A stretch of DNA of 64,000 bases, taken from contig NZ_QTJU01000001.1 of NCBI RefSeq assembly GCF_003412455.1, positions 868,001 through 932,000 of the forward strand. Reading direction: 5' to 3'. Under the pieces are notes generated by a model. That model did no database searches. It saw only the letters and a program-made list of their open reading frames with translations, and was not told the origin of the DNA. Shown here piece after piece: positions 8,334 through 17,681 of this stretch. The position numbers and the translations under genes are program-made. This DNA is from Deminuibacter soli. Lineage in GTDB: Bacteria > Bacteroidota > Bacteroidia > Chitinophagales > Chitinophagaceae. Each line of letters starts with the position of its first letter. Position 1 is the first letter of the stretch.

Positions 8334-10430
8334 TTATACAATCGCTGCCGCCTGTTTCTGATCTGCCGGAGCTTTCTCGTGCACCGCGTACAGCCAGTTG
8401 CGCAGCGCAATAAACCGCTGCCTGGCCAGCCATTCGCTGTTTTTATGCAACAGCTGGTACAGGGTTTTTAATTCGGCTGATTCAAGCCTGTTGTTGGTAA
8501 GGTAGGCGTAATTGGTGATAAGGAAACTTTCAGCTTCTTCCCGCAGCTCATCATTGCCTTCGTATATACCTGCTGCCAGGCATTTCCGCAGGTCTTCTTT
8601 TACCATTGGTTCGTATTTGTTCTTGAGCAGCGTAATGCGGTGAATAACATCGTTGATAGAGGCGCCGCCCGATGGCTGGAAAAACGGATGTATGTTTTCT
8701 GCGGTTAAGCCAGCCGTATCGCCAAAGGTGTTACAAAGTGCGGCGCGAACAGCATATGCTTCAAAACCGGGAGCTTGCTGCTGCAACAGGTAGCGCCGCA
8801 CACGCACGTGCAGCTGGCTTAATTGCCGGTCAGCTTCCGCCTTTTCCTGTTCCAGTTTAGCAGCCAGCGCAGCGGCTTCGGAGGCAGGATATTTCTCCCC
8901 GTCAAAGTCAAAACTATTGGTTTCTACCTGCCTGGCAGCAATGGCTTTCAGCATTTCAATATCATTATCCAGGATTTTGATGTGGCGCGGCAGTTGTAAG
9001 TTCACGGGTGTTGCAATAGCCGCCCATTCTTCTTTCGGCGCATTTATTTCTGCTGCTGTATCCAGTCCTTTTGTTTCAGGATAATAGCCCTGCAATATTG
9101 CGGTAAAATGTTCGGGCAATTGCCAGTCGTCTTTTTCTGCCCTAACCTGTTCTGCAAATTCATGCGCCGTATAATAAGTGAGCGAGGCGGTTTCAATGTT
9201 TGATAATGCATATAGTCGCTGCGTCATTGCTTCCTGCACCTGTTCGGGGTTATTGAACAGATCCCAGGCCTTTGCTTCAGTAACCGGCGCCTGCATCTGC
9301 AGCCGGTCAACATTCACGGCACGTTCTTCATCGGTAGGGTGGCTGGCCCACTGGTCTTTATAGTTTACCCGCGTGGTGCGCAGGGTATCACGAAAAGCAG
9401 GGGTAACCACCGGCAAACCGCCACTCAGCGGCAACTGGTAATCGGCAGATAGCTGCTGCAGTACCACCATTTGGTCGGCAAACAGGTTAGCAGATATTTT
9501 CTTGGCAGCAAGGTTTTCATTCACACTATCTACGGCCCTGTTATAACTGATATCTGCCAGGGTAATGCGGCCTGATGCGGAGTTCAGGTTATTGCCGCCT
9601 GCAACGGAAGCAGCAATTGCATCTGCATGAAATTCCATTTCCCGGCTAAGGCCCATGTATCCTTTGTTCACTATTTTATACATCTGCTGTAATACCCACT
9701 GTATGGCCTGCGCCGTTTTAGCGGTAATGGTCATAAATACGCTCAGTATACCGTGCAGGTTACCCCATGCCTGCAGGAAGCCTGTATAACCGCTGTTATT
9801 GTACAGCATGTCGTAAATAATGAGGTTTACATTGTAGGTAAAACTGCCCAGCTTCATGCTGCGCTGGCTGAAATGGCCAAACTCATGCGCCATCACGGCT
9901 TTAAACTCACCCATGTTGAGGCCATTCACCAACCCTAACCCGATAACCAGGTTTTTTTTCACCGGTAAAAACATACTCCTGAAACTGGAATCGTAAAACA
10001 CGGATGCATTTACTTCGGGCGAAAGGTAAATTTTACCGGGAAAGGCAGTTTGGGTTTCGGTGGTGAGCTGCCGTATAAATGCAAACAGGTGTGGCTGTTC
10101 TGCTTCTGTTATTTCCGTTAGGGCATTATTGCTTTTTTTGCGGGAAGCAAATACAAATTTCACGAGAAAAAACACGAGTGAAACGCCCACAGCCATCAGG
10201 CCCAGGCCACCAAGCAACGTGTAAAAACCCAGTCGGGCCGTCATTACAAACACCCCTGCATAAAAGCAGCCTACTGCAAGCGCAATGGCCGCCAGCACCA
10301 ATAGCAGGTATACAATCATGAAACAAACAATACGTAAAACAACACTTGTAACACCTTTTTTAAAAGACGGGGATACACTAATGGCATCAACACCACCATT
10401 GTGCGGGGCGGGAGGAAAATCAATTTTCAT
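8334..10430 (-). CDS. M48-family membrane metalloprotease
   Basis: A 698-aa zinc peptidase. Hydrophobic segments at about 27-62 and 66-95 anchor it in the inner membrane. The M48 catalytic block follows: HEFGH at 182-186 supplies two zinc ligands and the general base, and EFHAD at 266-270 supplies the third ligand (E266). The C-terminal half (about 330-698) is a long, mostly helical extension, far beyond the usual 290-300 aa of HtpX, so this is one of the large M48 proteins of Bacteroidota rather than HtpX. It stands alone, with about 170 bases to the Rhs start and 70 to the lipoprotein gene upstream. Its substrate is unknown. Confidence 0.88.
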   Translation of the reverse strand: MKIDFPPAPHNGGVDAISVSPSFKKGVTSVVLRIVCFMIVYLLLVLAAIALAVGCFYAGVFVMTARLGFYTLLGGLGLMAVGVSLVFFLVKFVFASRKKSNNALTEITEAEQPHLFAFIRQLTTETQTAFPGKIYLSPEVNASVFYDSSFRSMFLPVKKNLVIGLGLVNGLNMGEFKAVMAHEFGHFSQRSMKLGSFTYNVNLIIYDMLYNNSGYTGFLQAWGNLHGILSVFMTITAKTAQAIQWVLQQMYKIVNKGYMGLSREMEFHADAIAASVAGGNNLNSASGRITLADISYNRAVDSVNENLAAKKISANLFADQMVVLQQLSADYQLPLSGGLPVVTPAFRDTLRTTRVNYKDQWASHPTDEERAVNVDRLQMQAPVTEAKAWDLFNNPEQVQEAMTQRLYALSNIETASLTYYTAHEFAEQVRAEKDDWQLPEHFTAILQGYYPETKGLDTAAEINAPKEEWAAIATPVNLQLPRHIKILDNDIEMLKAIAARQVETNSFDFDGEKYPASEAAALAAKLEQEKAEADRQLSQLHVRVRRYLLQQQAPGFEAYAVRAALCNTFGDTAGLTAENIHPFFQPSGGASINDVIHRITLLKNKYEPMVKEDLRKCLAAGIYEGNDELREEAESFLITNYAYLTNNRLESAELKTLYQLLHKNSEWLARQRFIALRNWLYAVHEKAPADQKQAAAIV

Positions 10431-10501
10431 ATGTATACAATTACAATAAAAAGTGGCTGAATATACTACTTACCTTGTTTTTATTCAATACCTCTTAACC
10501 C

Positions 10502-11362
10502 TTAATTCAGGGCTTTGAGGGCAGCGCTGTCTTTCCGTTGCAGTGCAGCCGTATACAACACCAGCATGCTGTCTGTTTGCGTGTGCGGGTAATGCAGGCT
10601 AATATACCGGTAGGCATCGCGGTAATAACCGGCGAGCGTTTCTCCTTCCAGCAGCGGCGTATCGTCTGATCCGCGCAGCAGCAAATTGCGGTACTCCTGT
10701 TTTTTGTGCAACGCACCGGCTGAAAAAATAAAGGATTGCAGCGTTCTCTCGCCACAAAAACGCTCCCACCAGATAGCGCGCTCTGCCAGCTGTTGCGGAG
10801 ATACCACCAATTCAGCATCAATATCCAGTCCCTCCCTGTTTTCCCTGTTCAGCTGTTCCAGGTATTGTTTCATGGTTGCGCTAACGTAACTGTATACATA
10901 TGCAGGCGCAAAATCGCGGCAAAACACCACGCGCGGTACATCCTCTTCTGCTGCTATTGCAAACCCGTTTTCTTTTAATTGCGTCACATAATCTTTCAGC
11001 CCGGCATGAATAACCGGTTTGTGGCCGTTTACTTCATGCAGGGCCAGCACCTCGTAACTGGTGCTTTTATCGTTGCTCATTTGTGTATTCAGGCTGTTTT
11101 GAATGCATCCGGCGAGGTGTTCAAATATATAGTAGGCAGTATCGCAAACCGGTGCAGGCTGCCCTTTGAACAGCACCCTGAATTTTTGCGCAGCCAGCGG
11201 AAGGGAGGTGGCTTTTGCCGTATCGAGCGATGCGATATACGCATCGTACTGCAGCAGGCGTTTATTGCCATAGGCAAAGAGCGAGCGGCCGTTTGTAACC
11301 GGCGCAGACGGGTGGCATGCGGCCAGCAGGCATGCCAGTATAATAAGGATAGAGGGTTTCAT
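10502..11362 (-). CDS. Lipoprotein of unknown function, 286 aa
   Basis: The N-terminus MKPSILIILACLLAAC is a lipoprotein signal with cysteine 16 as the expected lipidation site. The rest is soluble and mixed helical, and resembles no family I can name. It is transcribed toward the M48 gene, with a 71-base gap, so the two could be co-transcribed. A strong hairpin terminator lies just upstream (11396-11421), so its promoter should lie in the few tens of bases before 11362. Confidence 0.75.
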   Translation of the reverse strand: MKPSILIILACLLAACHPSAPVTNGRSLFAYGNKRLLQYDAYIASLDTAKATSLPLAAQKFRVLFKGQPAPVCDTAYYIFEHLAGCIQNSLNTQMSNDKSTSYEVLALHEVNGHKPVIHAGLKDYVTQLKENGFAIAAEEDVPRVVFCRDFAPAYVYSYVSATMKQYLEQLNRENREGLDIDAELVVSPQQLAERAIWWERFCGERTLQSFIFSAGALHKKQEYRNLLLRGSDDTPLLEGETLAGYYRDAYRYISLHYPHTQTDSMLVLYTAALQRKDSAALKALN

Positions 11363-11395
11363 GCATTAAATATACACACAATATAACAATGCAAT

Positions 11396-11421
11396 AAAAG
11401 CCTCCCGTGCGGGAGGCTTTT
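11396..11421 (-). terminator. Perfect 11-bp terminator hairpin upstream of the lipoprotein gene
   Basis: Arms AAAAGCCTCCC and GGGAGGCTTTT enclose a 4-base loop. On the minus strand it is followed by TTTTATT, and it is nearly symmetric. The only thing it can end on that strand is a transcript from about 11640, where no convincing gene is seen. Confidence 0.8.
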
Positions 11422-11451
11422 GTGTATGCACAGAGAGGCACGTTGTATGAT

Positions 11452-11616
11452 TCATAGCACACAGCAATGAACAGCATACAGTGCAGGTGCTGTTACGTAA
11501 AGTATACATTGCTTTTTTCCAGGATTGCTATTGTTTGCGCGGTACAGGCGGCAGGTTTGCAACTGCGGAGTACAGGTAGGCTGTGAAGGTTCAGCGGTGG
11601 AAATTGGTGTAGTCAT
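11452..11616 (-). CDS. Possible small cysteine-containing peptide, 54 aa (weak)
   Basis: A short frame starting MTTPISTAEPSQPTC contains five cysteines and no hydrophobic signal at its N-terminus. Its only support is placement. The 444-base interval 11363-11806 has no other candidate gene, a minus-strand terminator lies 30 bases beyond the stop, and a one-mismatch -7-like box (TAATCTTG) lies upstream. It could equally be a non-coding RNA ending at the same terminator, or chance. Confidence 0.22.
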   Translation of the reverse strand: MTTPISTAEPSQPTCTPQLQTCRLYRANNSNPGKKQCILYVTAPALYAVHCCVL

Positions 11617-11752
11617 ATCTTTTCGGCTATGGCGCAATAATCGGTACCAAGATTACGAAAAAACCGCGAGAATCGGGTGACCGGGGCTAAATGAGTTTGT
11701 ACTTCCAATCTTACCTGCAGTGAGATCGTCTTTATTGATGGCTCACGAAAAA

Positions 11753-11777
11753 GCCCCCGCATAGGCGAGGGCTTCCT
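11753..11777 (-). terminator. Terminator of the small YtxH-like gene
   Basis: On the minus strand GCCCTCG and the matching GGGGGC arm surround a short loop, followed by TTTTT. It lies 30-50 bases beyond the stop of the 66-aa gene at 11807-12007. Confidence 0.7.
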
Positions 11778-11806
11778 GTTTATTGAACGAGTTATGGGTT
11801 AGTTTT

Positions 11807-12007
11807 CTAAGCCAGTGCATTATTCATTTCGATATTGGCTTCTCTGTTCGATTTGCGGATATGTTTTTTTACAGCATCATGTGCATCACCGGCTGCGTCA
11901 GCTATATCGTGCATTACCTGTGATGTTTTGTTCCTGTTACGCATATACATCATTACACTTGCGGCTACTGTACCTACCACTCCTGCTGCTATTAATATGT
12001 TTTTCAT
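11807..12007 (-). CDS. Small single-pass membrane protein, YtxH-like
   Basis: A 66-aa protein with one N-terminal membrane helix (about residues 3-22) followed by a charged amphipathic helix with repeated Ala, Asp and Lys. This layout is that of YtxH-like envelope or stress proteins of Bacteroidota, but there is no decisive motif. It is monocistronic, with its own terminator and an A-rich leader. Function unknown. Confidence 0.6.
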   Translation of the reverse strand: MKNILIAAGVVGTVAASVMMYMRNRNKTSQVMHDIADAAGDAHDAVKKHIRKSNREANIEMNNALA

Positions 12008-12148
12008 AATCGTACGTTTTTGGTTAGTTTATATGCTTTGTATAAATCAATAGGTATGCCAGTTAAGGAAGCCGCCGTTTAAATAAAAATGTTAAAACCG
12101 GTATCGTATTGACTTACTTTAGCTTATTCATTGAGATAACTACAGTCT

Positions 12149-14023
12149 ATGTTGAAAAAACTGATTTTTGGTCTGGCGCTTTGCAGCGCCGCGCCCCAGC
12201 TGCAGGCGCAGGGGCTTTATATGCCACGTAATATTAAAGCAGCATACGATAAAGGCACCCGTTCGTACACCGGCGAGCCGGGTAAAAATTACTGGCAGAA
12301 CAGCGGCCGGTACGATATTACCATTACCGCCAACCCGCCCCAGCGTACCATTTATGGCACTGAAACCATCGTATACCGCAACAACAGCAACGATGCGCTT
12401 ACCAGCCTTGCTATCCGCCTTATTTGTAACATACACAAACCAACAGCACCACGTGACGGTTTTGCTTCGCCCGATTTTTTAACCAATGGCGTTACTATCG
12501 ACACCCTGCTGGTAAACGGCAAAACGCAACGCTTCAACAACAATGTAGCCACTGTAGGCGGTATACGCCTGCAACAGCCGCTGAAAGCGCACGATTCCAT
12601 ACAACTGAGCATTAACTGGCATTACGATGTATCGCTGCAAAGCAACCGCGAAGGCATGATTGACAGCACCACTTACTTTCTTGCCTATTTTTACCCGCGT
12701 GTAGCCGTGTATGATGATTACAATGGCTGGGACCGCATACCGCATACCGGTGGTATGGAGTTTTACAACGACTTCAATGATTATACCTTGCAGGTAAAAG
12801 TGCCCAAAAACTATATCGTATGGGCCACCGGTACCCTGCAGAATGCCAGCGAAGTGCTGCAGCCCGCAGTGGCCGCCAACCTGCAGCAATCGTACACATC
12901 AGACCAGGTACAACATATTGCCTCCTTGGCCGATGTACAGCAGCACAAGGTTACCCGGCAGCATGACTGGAACACCTGGAAATGGGCAGCTTCCAATATT
13001 GTAGATGTAACCGTTGGCCTCAGTGATCATTATGTATGGGATGCATCAAGCGTAATGGTCGACAGCAGCACCCGCCGCAGGGCCAGCATGCAGGCAGCTT
13101 ACAACGATACTGCTAAAGATTTCCACTACTCTGTAAGCTTCGGCCGTCATGCGCTCAACTGGTTATCGAACAACTGGCCGGGTGTGGCGTATCCTTTCCC
13201 CAAAATGACCGCCTTCCAGGGTTATGCAGATATGGAATACCCCATGATGGTAAACGATGGCACAGAAGAAGATACCAGCTTTGCACAGCTGGTGCAAGAT
13301 CATGAAATAGCCCATACCTATTTCCCTTTTTACATGGGCATCAACGAAACCCGCTATTCGTTTATGGATGAAGGCTGGGCCACTACGCTCGAATACCTGA
13401 TTGGCATTGCAGAAAAAGGCAAAGAAAATGCGGATAAACTGTACAAGGCATTCCGTGTAAATGGCTATACCAGGGACCCCTCCAGCGACCAGGACATGCC
13501 TGTTATTACCATGACCAACCAGTTTAATGGTGTTGGTGCGGGCAGCAATGGCTATGTAAAACCATCTTTAAGTTACCTCGCACTGAAAGATATGATGGGA
13601 GATGAAGTGTTTAAAAAATGCCTGCATGCCTATATGCATAACTGGAACGGCAAGCACCCCATTCCCTGGGATTATTTTAATTCGATGAGCACCGCATACG
13701 GCCAGAACCTCGACTGGTTCTGGAACAACTGGTTTTTCAGCACCCATTATCTTGATATTGGTGTTGACAAGGTAAACGCACATGGCAAAACAACTGATGT
13801 AATTGTTAAAAACACAGGCGGTTTCGCCATCCCTTTTGATGTGGTGGCCACCTATGCAGACGGCACTACCGCCACTTTTCATCAAACACCACAGGTATGG
13901 AAAGCGAACCAGACGCAGGCCAGCATCAGCATCCCCTCCGCTAAAAAAATCAACTCCGTTAAACTCGACAACGGCATTTATGTAGATGCCAATGAAGCGG
14001 ACAACGAATGGAAGGCGCAATAA
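12149..14023 (+). CDS. Secreted M1-family zinc aminopeptidase
   Basis: A 624-aa protein beginning with a signal peptide that ends near LQAQG. An M1 N-terminal beta domain follows (about 50-290), then the catalytic domain. HEIAH at 385-389 plus E408, with exactly 18 intervening residues, is the HEXXH-X18-E zinc site. DMEYPMM near 361-367 takes the place of the GAMEN exopeptidase motif. The C-terminus from about 555 looks like a small beta domain. It would cleave N-terminal residues from peptides in the periplasm or outside the cell. It is divergent from the small membrane gene at 12007 and is followed by a perfect terminator. Confidence 0.92.
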   Translation: MLKKLIFGLALCSAAPQLQAQGLYMPRNIKAAYDKGTRSYTGEPGKNYWQNSGRYDITITANPPQRTIYGTETIVYRNNSNDALTSLAIRLICNIHKPTAPRDGFASPDFLTNGVTIDTLLVNGKTQRFNNNVATVGGIRLQQPLKAHDSIQLSINWHYDVSLQSNREGMIDSTTYFLAYFYPRVAVYDDYNGWDRIPHTGGMEFYNDFNDYTLQVKVPKNYIVWATGTLQNASEVLQPAVAANLQQSYTSDQVQHIASLADVQQHKVTRQHDWNTWKWAASNIVDVTVGLSDHYVWDASSVMVDSSTRRRASMQAAYNDTAKDFHYSVSFGRHALNWLSNNWPGVAYPFPKMTAFQGYADMEYPMMVNDGTEEDTSFAQLVQDHEIAHTYFPFYMGINETRYSFMDEGWATTLEYLIGIAEKGKENADKLYKAFRVNGYTRDPSSDQDMPVITMTNQFNGVGAGSNGYVKPSLSYLALKDMMGDEVFKKCLHAYMHNWNGKHPIPWDYFNSMSTAYGQNLDWFWNNWFFSTHYLDIGVDKVNAHGKTTDVIVKNTGGFAIPFDVVATYADGTTATFHQTPQVWKANQTQASISIPSAKKINSVKLDNGIYVDANEADNEWKAQ

Positions 14024-14024
14024 A

Positions 14025-14051
14025 AAATCCCCCGGCGGGGCCGGGGGATTT
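14025..14051. terminator. Terminator shared by the M1 and S10 peptidase genes
   Basis: Twelve-base perfect arms (AAATCCCCCGGC and its complement) enclose a 3-base loop. It lies between convergent genes ending at 14023 and 14081. Confidence 0.88.
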
Positions 14052-14080
14052 TAATGGTTTTATTGTTTTACTGCGGCTAT

Positions 14081-15601
14081 CTAATACTTCGCCGGTTCTC
14101 CCGGTTTGGGCAATGCGTCATGAATAAATTTGCGCAGGTTATCGGTCGCTGTGCCCAGGTCTTCTTTGCGCAGGTACATCATGTGACCGCTGCGATAGCC
14201 TTCCCATTTCAGCCTGTCTTTTAAACGGCCGCTGGGGTCAAGCTGCCACATGCTGTATTTCGCGTTGAAATAATCACAGGCGCCATCATAGTAGCCTGAC
14301 TGTACCAACAGGTGCAGATAAGGGTTCTGGGCCATTGCCTGGCGCAGATCTTCGCCGGTATGGTTGTTCTTGTTATCCCAGGGCCATACCTCGCCAAACA
14401 TATTGTATTTTAAATCGGTTTTATAGTTCAGCTCATCACGCAGGTAAATATGAATAGCCGGTGTAAAAGAATGCAGCCAGCTGGTTAATTCCGCATTGTA
14501 ATCAGGCTCGCTGCCATAGGCCTGCCTGTCAACACCGCGGTAACGCGAATCCAGTCTGCCCACGGTAAAACCTTTATCGCGCAGCAGTTCTTTCCAGAAC
14601 AGGTTGGTAGATACATCGAGGTTATTACCCAAAATTACTTTCTCTGAAATACCGCTGTAGCGCGCCATTTTAGCGGCAATAGCAGCCTTCTTCGCGTCAT
14701 CGAGAAAACCGCCCCTTGACAAGGCAGGCAGCAATTCATTGATGGTAAAATCCTCTACTTCGGGCAGGTAGGCAGTAAGGTCTTTCTGCTGCAGATCAGC
14801 AGCCAGGGCCTTGTGATACCAGGCAGTGGCTGCAAAATAAGGCAGGCGCAAAGCAGCATCTGCCGGGCCATTGCGTTCAATGCCCAGTTCGGTTGGCGAT
14901 ACAAGTATTACGCCGTTCAGGTACATCCACTGTGCATTCTGCAATTCAAGTGCAAGACCGGAAACACGCGTGGTGCCATAGCTTTCACCGATCAGGAACT
15001 TGGGAGAAGCCCAGCGGCCGCGGCGGGTAACAAACGTGCTGATCCACTCAGCGAGGTATTTGATATCGGCATTAACACCATAAAACTTAGAGCCGGGTAC
15101 ATCTTTGCTCACCGTTCTTGAATAACCGGTATTAACAGGATCAACATATACAATATCGGCTACATCAAGAATAGAGTTGTTGTTATCGCGCATACCATAA
15201 GGCTGCACCGGGTAACCTTCGTCATCCACGTTCAGCAAACGCGGGCCAGTATAACCAATTTCCATCCAAACAGAGGGCGTGCCGGGGCCACCGTTGAAAG
15301 AAATCACCAGCGGGCGTGAGGCCCTGTCTTTTACATCGTCTCTTTCATAATACGTGTAAAACACACCTGCAACCGGGCGGCCATCTTCATCCCACACCGG
15401 CATGCTGCCTGCGGTGGCGGTGTATGCTACATGCTGACCTTTAATGGTCAATTCATGTTTGGTAACTACTGCAGAATCTACATTTAAAATGCGGCTGGGA
15501 GATGGCGGGCGCTCATTTTTAAACCCTCCCTCTTTGGGCTGAGCCTGCGCTATGCTGCACACGGCGCCCATCACGGCGATGGACAGTACAAATTTTCTCA
15601 T
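14081..15601 (-). CDS. Secreted S10-family serine carboxypeptidase
   Basis: A 506-aa protein with a signal peptide (MRKFVLSIAV to about AQAQ). It has the S10 oxyanion element NGGPGTPS (103-110) and the nucleophile elbow GESYG with Ser207. The Asp region YYDGACDYF and the His region SGHMMY near the C-terminus complete the triad. It should remove C-terminal residues in the periplasm or outside. It faces the M1 aminopeptidase across a shared terminator, and with the M48 gene this makes a local group of peptidases, although each looks independently transcribed. Confidence 0.92.
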   Translation of the reverse strand: MRKFVLSIAVMGAVCSIAQAQPKEGGFKNERPPSPSRILNVDSAVVTKHELTIKGQHVAYTATAGSMPVWDEDGRPVAGVFYTYYERDDVKDRASRPLVISFNGGPGTPSVWMEIGYTGPRLLNVDDEGYPVQPYGMRDNNNSILDVADIVYVDPVNTGYSRTVSKDVPGSKFYGVNADIKYLAEWISTFVTRRGRWASPKFLIGESYGTTRVSGLALELQNAQWMYLNGVILVSPTELGIERNGPADAALRLPYFAATAWYHKALAADLQQKDLTAYLPEVEDFTINELLPALSRGGFLDDAKKAAIAAKMARYSGISEKVILGNNLDVSTNLFWKELLRDKGFTVGRLDSRYRGVDRQAYGSEPDYNAELTSWLHSFTPAIHIYLRDELNYKTDLKYNMFGEVWPWDNKNNHTGEDLRQAMAQNPYLHLLVQSGYYDGACDYFNAKYSMWQLDPSGRLKDRLKWEGYRSGHMMYLRKEDLGTATDNLRKFIHDALPKPGEPAKY

Positions 15602-15647
15602 GTTGTTCGGAGACTGATTAGTGAGTGGTAAATATACAGCAGCCCGT

Positions 15648-15655
15648 TAACTTTG
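15648..15655 (+). promoter_or_regulatory. -7 box (TAACTTTG) for the methyltransferase gene
   Basis: A perfect match to the Bacteroidota TAnnTTTG element lies 33 bases before the ATG at 15689. It overlaps a possible TTG start at 15653, which argues against that start. No clear -33 TTG is seen at the usual distance. Confidence 0.5.
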
Positions 15656-15688
15656 CCCGCGTTAAAGCACATAAAAGGCCAATACAAC

Positions 15689-16321
15689 ATGCTGCAATGG
15701 ACCACCATACAACAACCTGCCTACAATGTTTCGTTGTATATACCCGATGCAACGCGGGTACAGGAAACCTTTGCGCAGCAAAAAGCAGCTGATGCTGCAG
15801 CGCCCCTTCCCTACTGGGCCAAACTGTGGCCGGCCGCATTGGCCATGGGCAGCTTTATTACCGAACACCCGGAATATGTGCAGGGCAAACACGTGCTGGA
15901 ACTGGCAGCAGGATTGGGTTTGCCTTCCCTGGTGGCCGCACCGCTGGCCGGCAGGGTGGTTTGCAGCGATTACCTGCCCGAAGCAGTAGACACCCTGGCG
16001 CTTAGTGTGCAGCGCAATCAATTCAGCAATGTAGACTGCCAATTGCTGAACTGGCATTACCTGCCTGAAAATTTAACTGCAGATACATTGATTATGAGCG
16101 ATATTAATTACGATACCGCCGAATTTGAGCAGCTCTATATAGTACTGGAAAAGTTTATACAAGCCGGTACAACCATCCTTTTAAGCACCCCGCAACGGCT
16201 CATGGGCAAACCCTTTATCGAGCGCATTTCGCAGTGGGTAACCGTTTGCGCAGAAACAGCGGTAACACATCAATCAGCCACTACTTTCATCAGCGTATTT
16301 GCACTGAAAATGAAATACTAA
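15689..16321 (+). CDS. Class I SAM-dependent methyltransferase (FAM86/nicotinamide-type fold)
   Basis: A 210-aa cytosolic protein. It has a lead-in PYWAKLWPAALAMGSF, the SAM-binding motif I LELAAGLGLPSL, the acidic loop CSDY, and the motif IV region MSDINYD. The WAKLWP segment is typical of the small lysine or nicotinamide N-methyltransferase group (FAM86/METTL-like). The exact substrate cannot be read from sequence; a protein lysine or a small amine is the family expectation. It is divergent from the S10 gene. The ATG is chosen because the -7 box lies upstream. Confidence 0.8.
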   Translation: MLQWTTIQQPAYNVSLYIPDATRVQETFAQQKAADAAAPLPYWAKLWPAALAMGSFITEHPEYVQGKHVLELAAGLGLPSLVAAPLAGRVVCSDYLPEAVDTLALSVQRNQFSNVDCQLLNWHYLPENLTADTLIMSDINYDTAEFEQLYIVLEKFIQAGTTILLSTPQRLMGKPFIERISQWVTVCAETAVTHQSATTFISVFALKMKY

Positions 16322-16551
16322 TAAATTACTGTATTCCGCGTTGTATCTCAGTTTAAACACTGATAATATTTCCATTTTAAGCAATATTTTAAGGGCTCTT
16401 TTATTGCGCTTTGAAAGACTATTCACTACCTTCATATTGTTTCCAGCCCTACAACTCTTCAGCGTTCTTTTTTAAGGAACCATTACTGTTTTACCCCCGT
16501 ATTAACCCACGCCCTTACTAAACCTGTAATTGCAAATTAAAACACAACGAT

Positions 16552-17157
16552 ATGCAGCAGGTAAAACAAATTTTTGCCCCAGCCACTGAAGACGTATGGA
16601 TTGCGTTTAACTATGATTATGCCGAACTCGGCAGGTTAACCGACTACCATGTAAACATTGAACAAGATCACCGCGTTACCAGTCTTGACATTGACGTACA
16701 CCTGGGCGGCAGCGCCGAAGGCGGTTACGAAACCACCATTTTAACCGCACCGCTTGGCCATATGGGCGACTACCGTTTTTCCATACAACCACAGGATATA
16801 TTCAGCGACATCAGCCACTTGCTGGGTTCAAAACACATTAAACTGGGCTACCCCGAATTTGACAAGGAACTGTTTATAAAAACAAACGACACTGAGCGCA
16901 CTGCGCAGCTGTTTAAAGACGAGTTTGCCCGCAAGGTATTCAGCGTACTCTCCGGTTACTGGTTTGGTATTAACCGCAATAAAAAAACCGGCCTGTACCA
17001 GCTTGAGCTGCGCATGCAGCGTGGTGTAACCAACACCCTGCTGTTATGGGAAATATACTACTCGTTCCATGAAGTATTGATGGGCTTAACACCTGACTAC
17101 GATCCGGCTATTTCTCTGGTAAACCAGGAAGCCATGGAAGAAGTGGCACACGCATAA
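16552..17157 (+). CDS. Hypothetical protein, 201 aa
   Basis: A soluble protein without signal peptide, with alternating beta-rich segments and a final helical part (YYSFHEVLMGL). I do not recognise its family. It is a single gene with a 230-base upstream gap containing no evident element, and a strong terminator downstream. The codon use resembles the neighbours. Confidence 0.7.
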   Translation: MQQVKQIFAPATEDVWIAFNYDYAELGRLTDYHVNIEQDHRVTSLDIDVHLGGSAEGGYETTILTAPLGHMGDYRFSIQPQDIFSDISHLLGSKHIKLGYPEFDKELFIKTNDTERTAQLFKDEFARKVFSVLSGYWFGINRNKKTGLYQLELRMQRGVTNTLLLWEIYYSFHEVLMGLTPDYDPAISLVNQEAMEEVAHA

Positions 17158-17184
17158 TACATCATCACGAATACCGCTATCAAT

Positions 17185-17215
17185 AAAAAAGCCGCCTCCA
17201 CGAGACGGCTTTTTT
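17185..17215 (+). terminator. Terminator after the 201-aa gene
   Basis: AAAAAAGCCG pairs with CGGCTTTTTT around a mostly paired inner stem. It lies 28 bases after the stop at 17157. Confidence 0.85.
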
Positions 17216-17306
17216 GCTGGTACAAACTGTCTCTGCACGCTCCGGGCAATAATTGTCCTGGCTGTAACAGGCACAATACTTGGTTAACATTCTAATAAAA
17301 CAGCCT

Positions 17307-17615
17307 ATGCATCCCAATAAACAAGCGCAAACACAAATGGAGCAACACCAGTACAAGGAAGCCCTCGCCATCCTGGAACACCAGACCACCGAACATCCAG
17401 AAAACTTCAGGATATGGCACCAGCAGGGTATGTGTAAATTTCACCTGGGCCATTCCACAAAAAACAAACAGCTGCTGTTGGAAGCATTCAACGAAGTAAA
17501 ACATGCGCTGGCACTGGCAGCAAAGGCAAACACTCCGTTTCCTGAAGCAGAGGCAGACTTTGCTGCAGTAACCGCTACCTGGGAAAAAGACGTAAAACCC
17601 TACTTCGAGTATTAA
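17307..17615 (+). CDS. TPR-like small helical protein, 102 aa
   Basis: Short cytosolic protein with two to three helix pairs. The stretches YKEALAILEHQTTEHPENF and IWHQQGMCKFHLG follow the tetratricopeptide pattern of W/L/G/Y/A/P positions. It probably acts as a protein-protein adaptor. The ATG at 17307 is preferred to a TTG at 17280 because it follows an A-rich leader. The DUF481 gene begins 66 bases later and could be co-transcribed. Confidence 0.65.
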   Translation: MHPNKQAQTQMEQHQYKEALAILEHQTTEHPENFRIWHQQGMCKFHLGHSTKNKQLLLEAFNEVKHALALAAKANTPFPEAEADFAAVTATWEKDVKPYFEY

Positions 17616-17681
17616 GCGCCACCCGTCAGGCATATAAATTGCGACAGAACAGCCATTTTGTTACCATCGCAATCAGCGCCT

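Noticed and set aside
15653-15688. TTG start giving a longer methyltransferase
   Set aside because: The TTG lies inside a consensus -7 box, and the family normally begins near the ATG at 15689.
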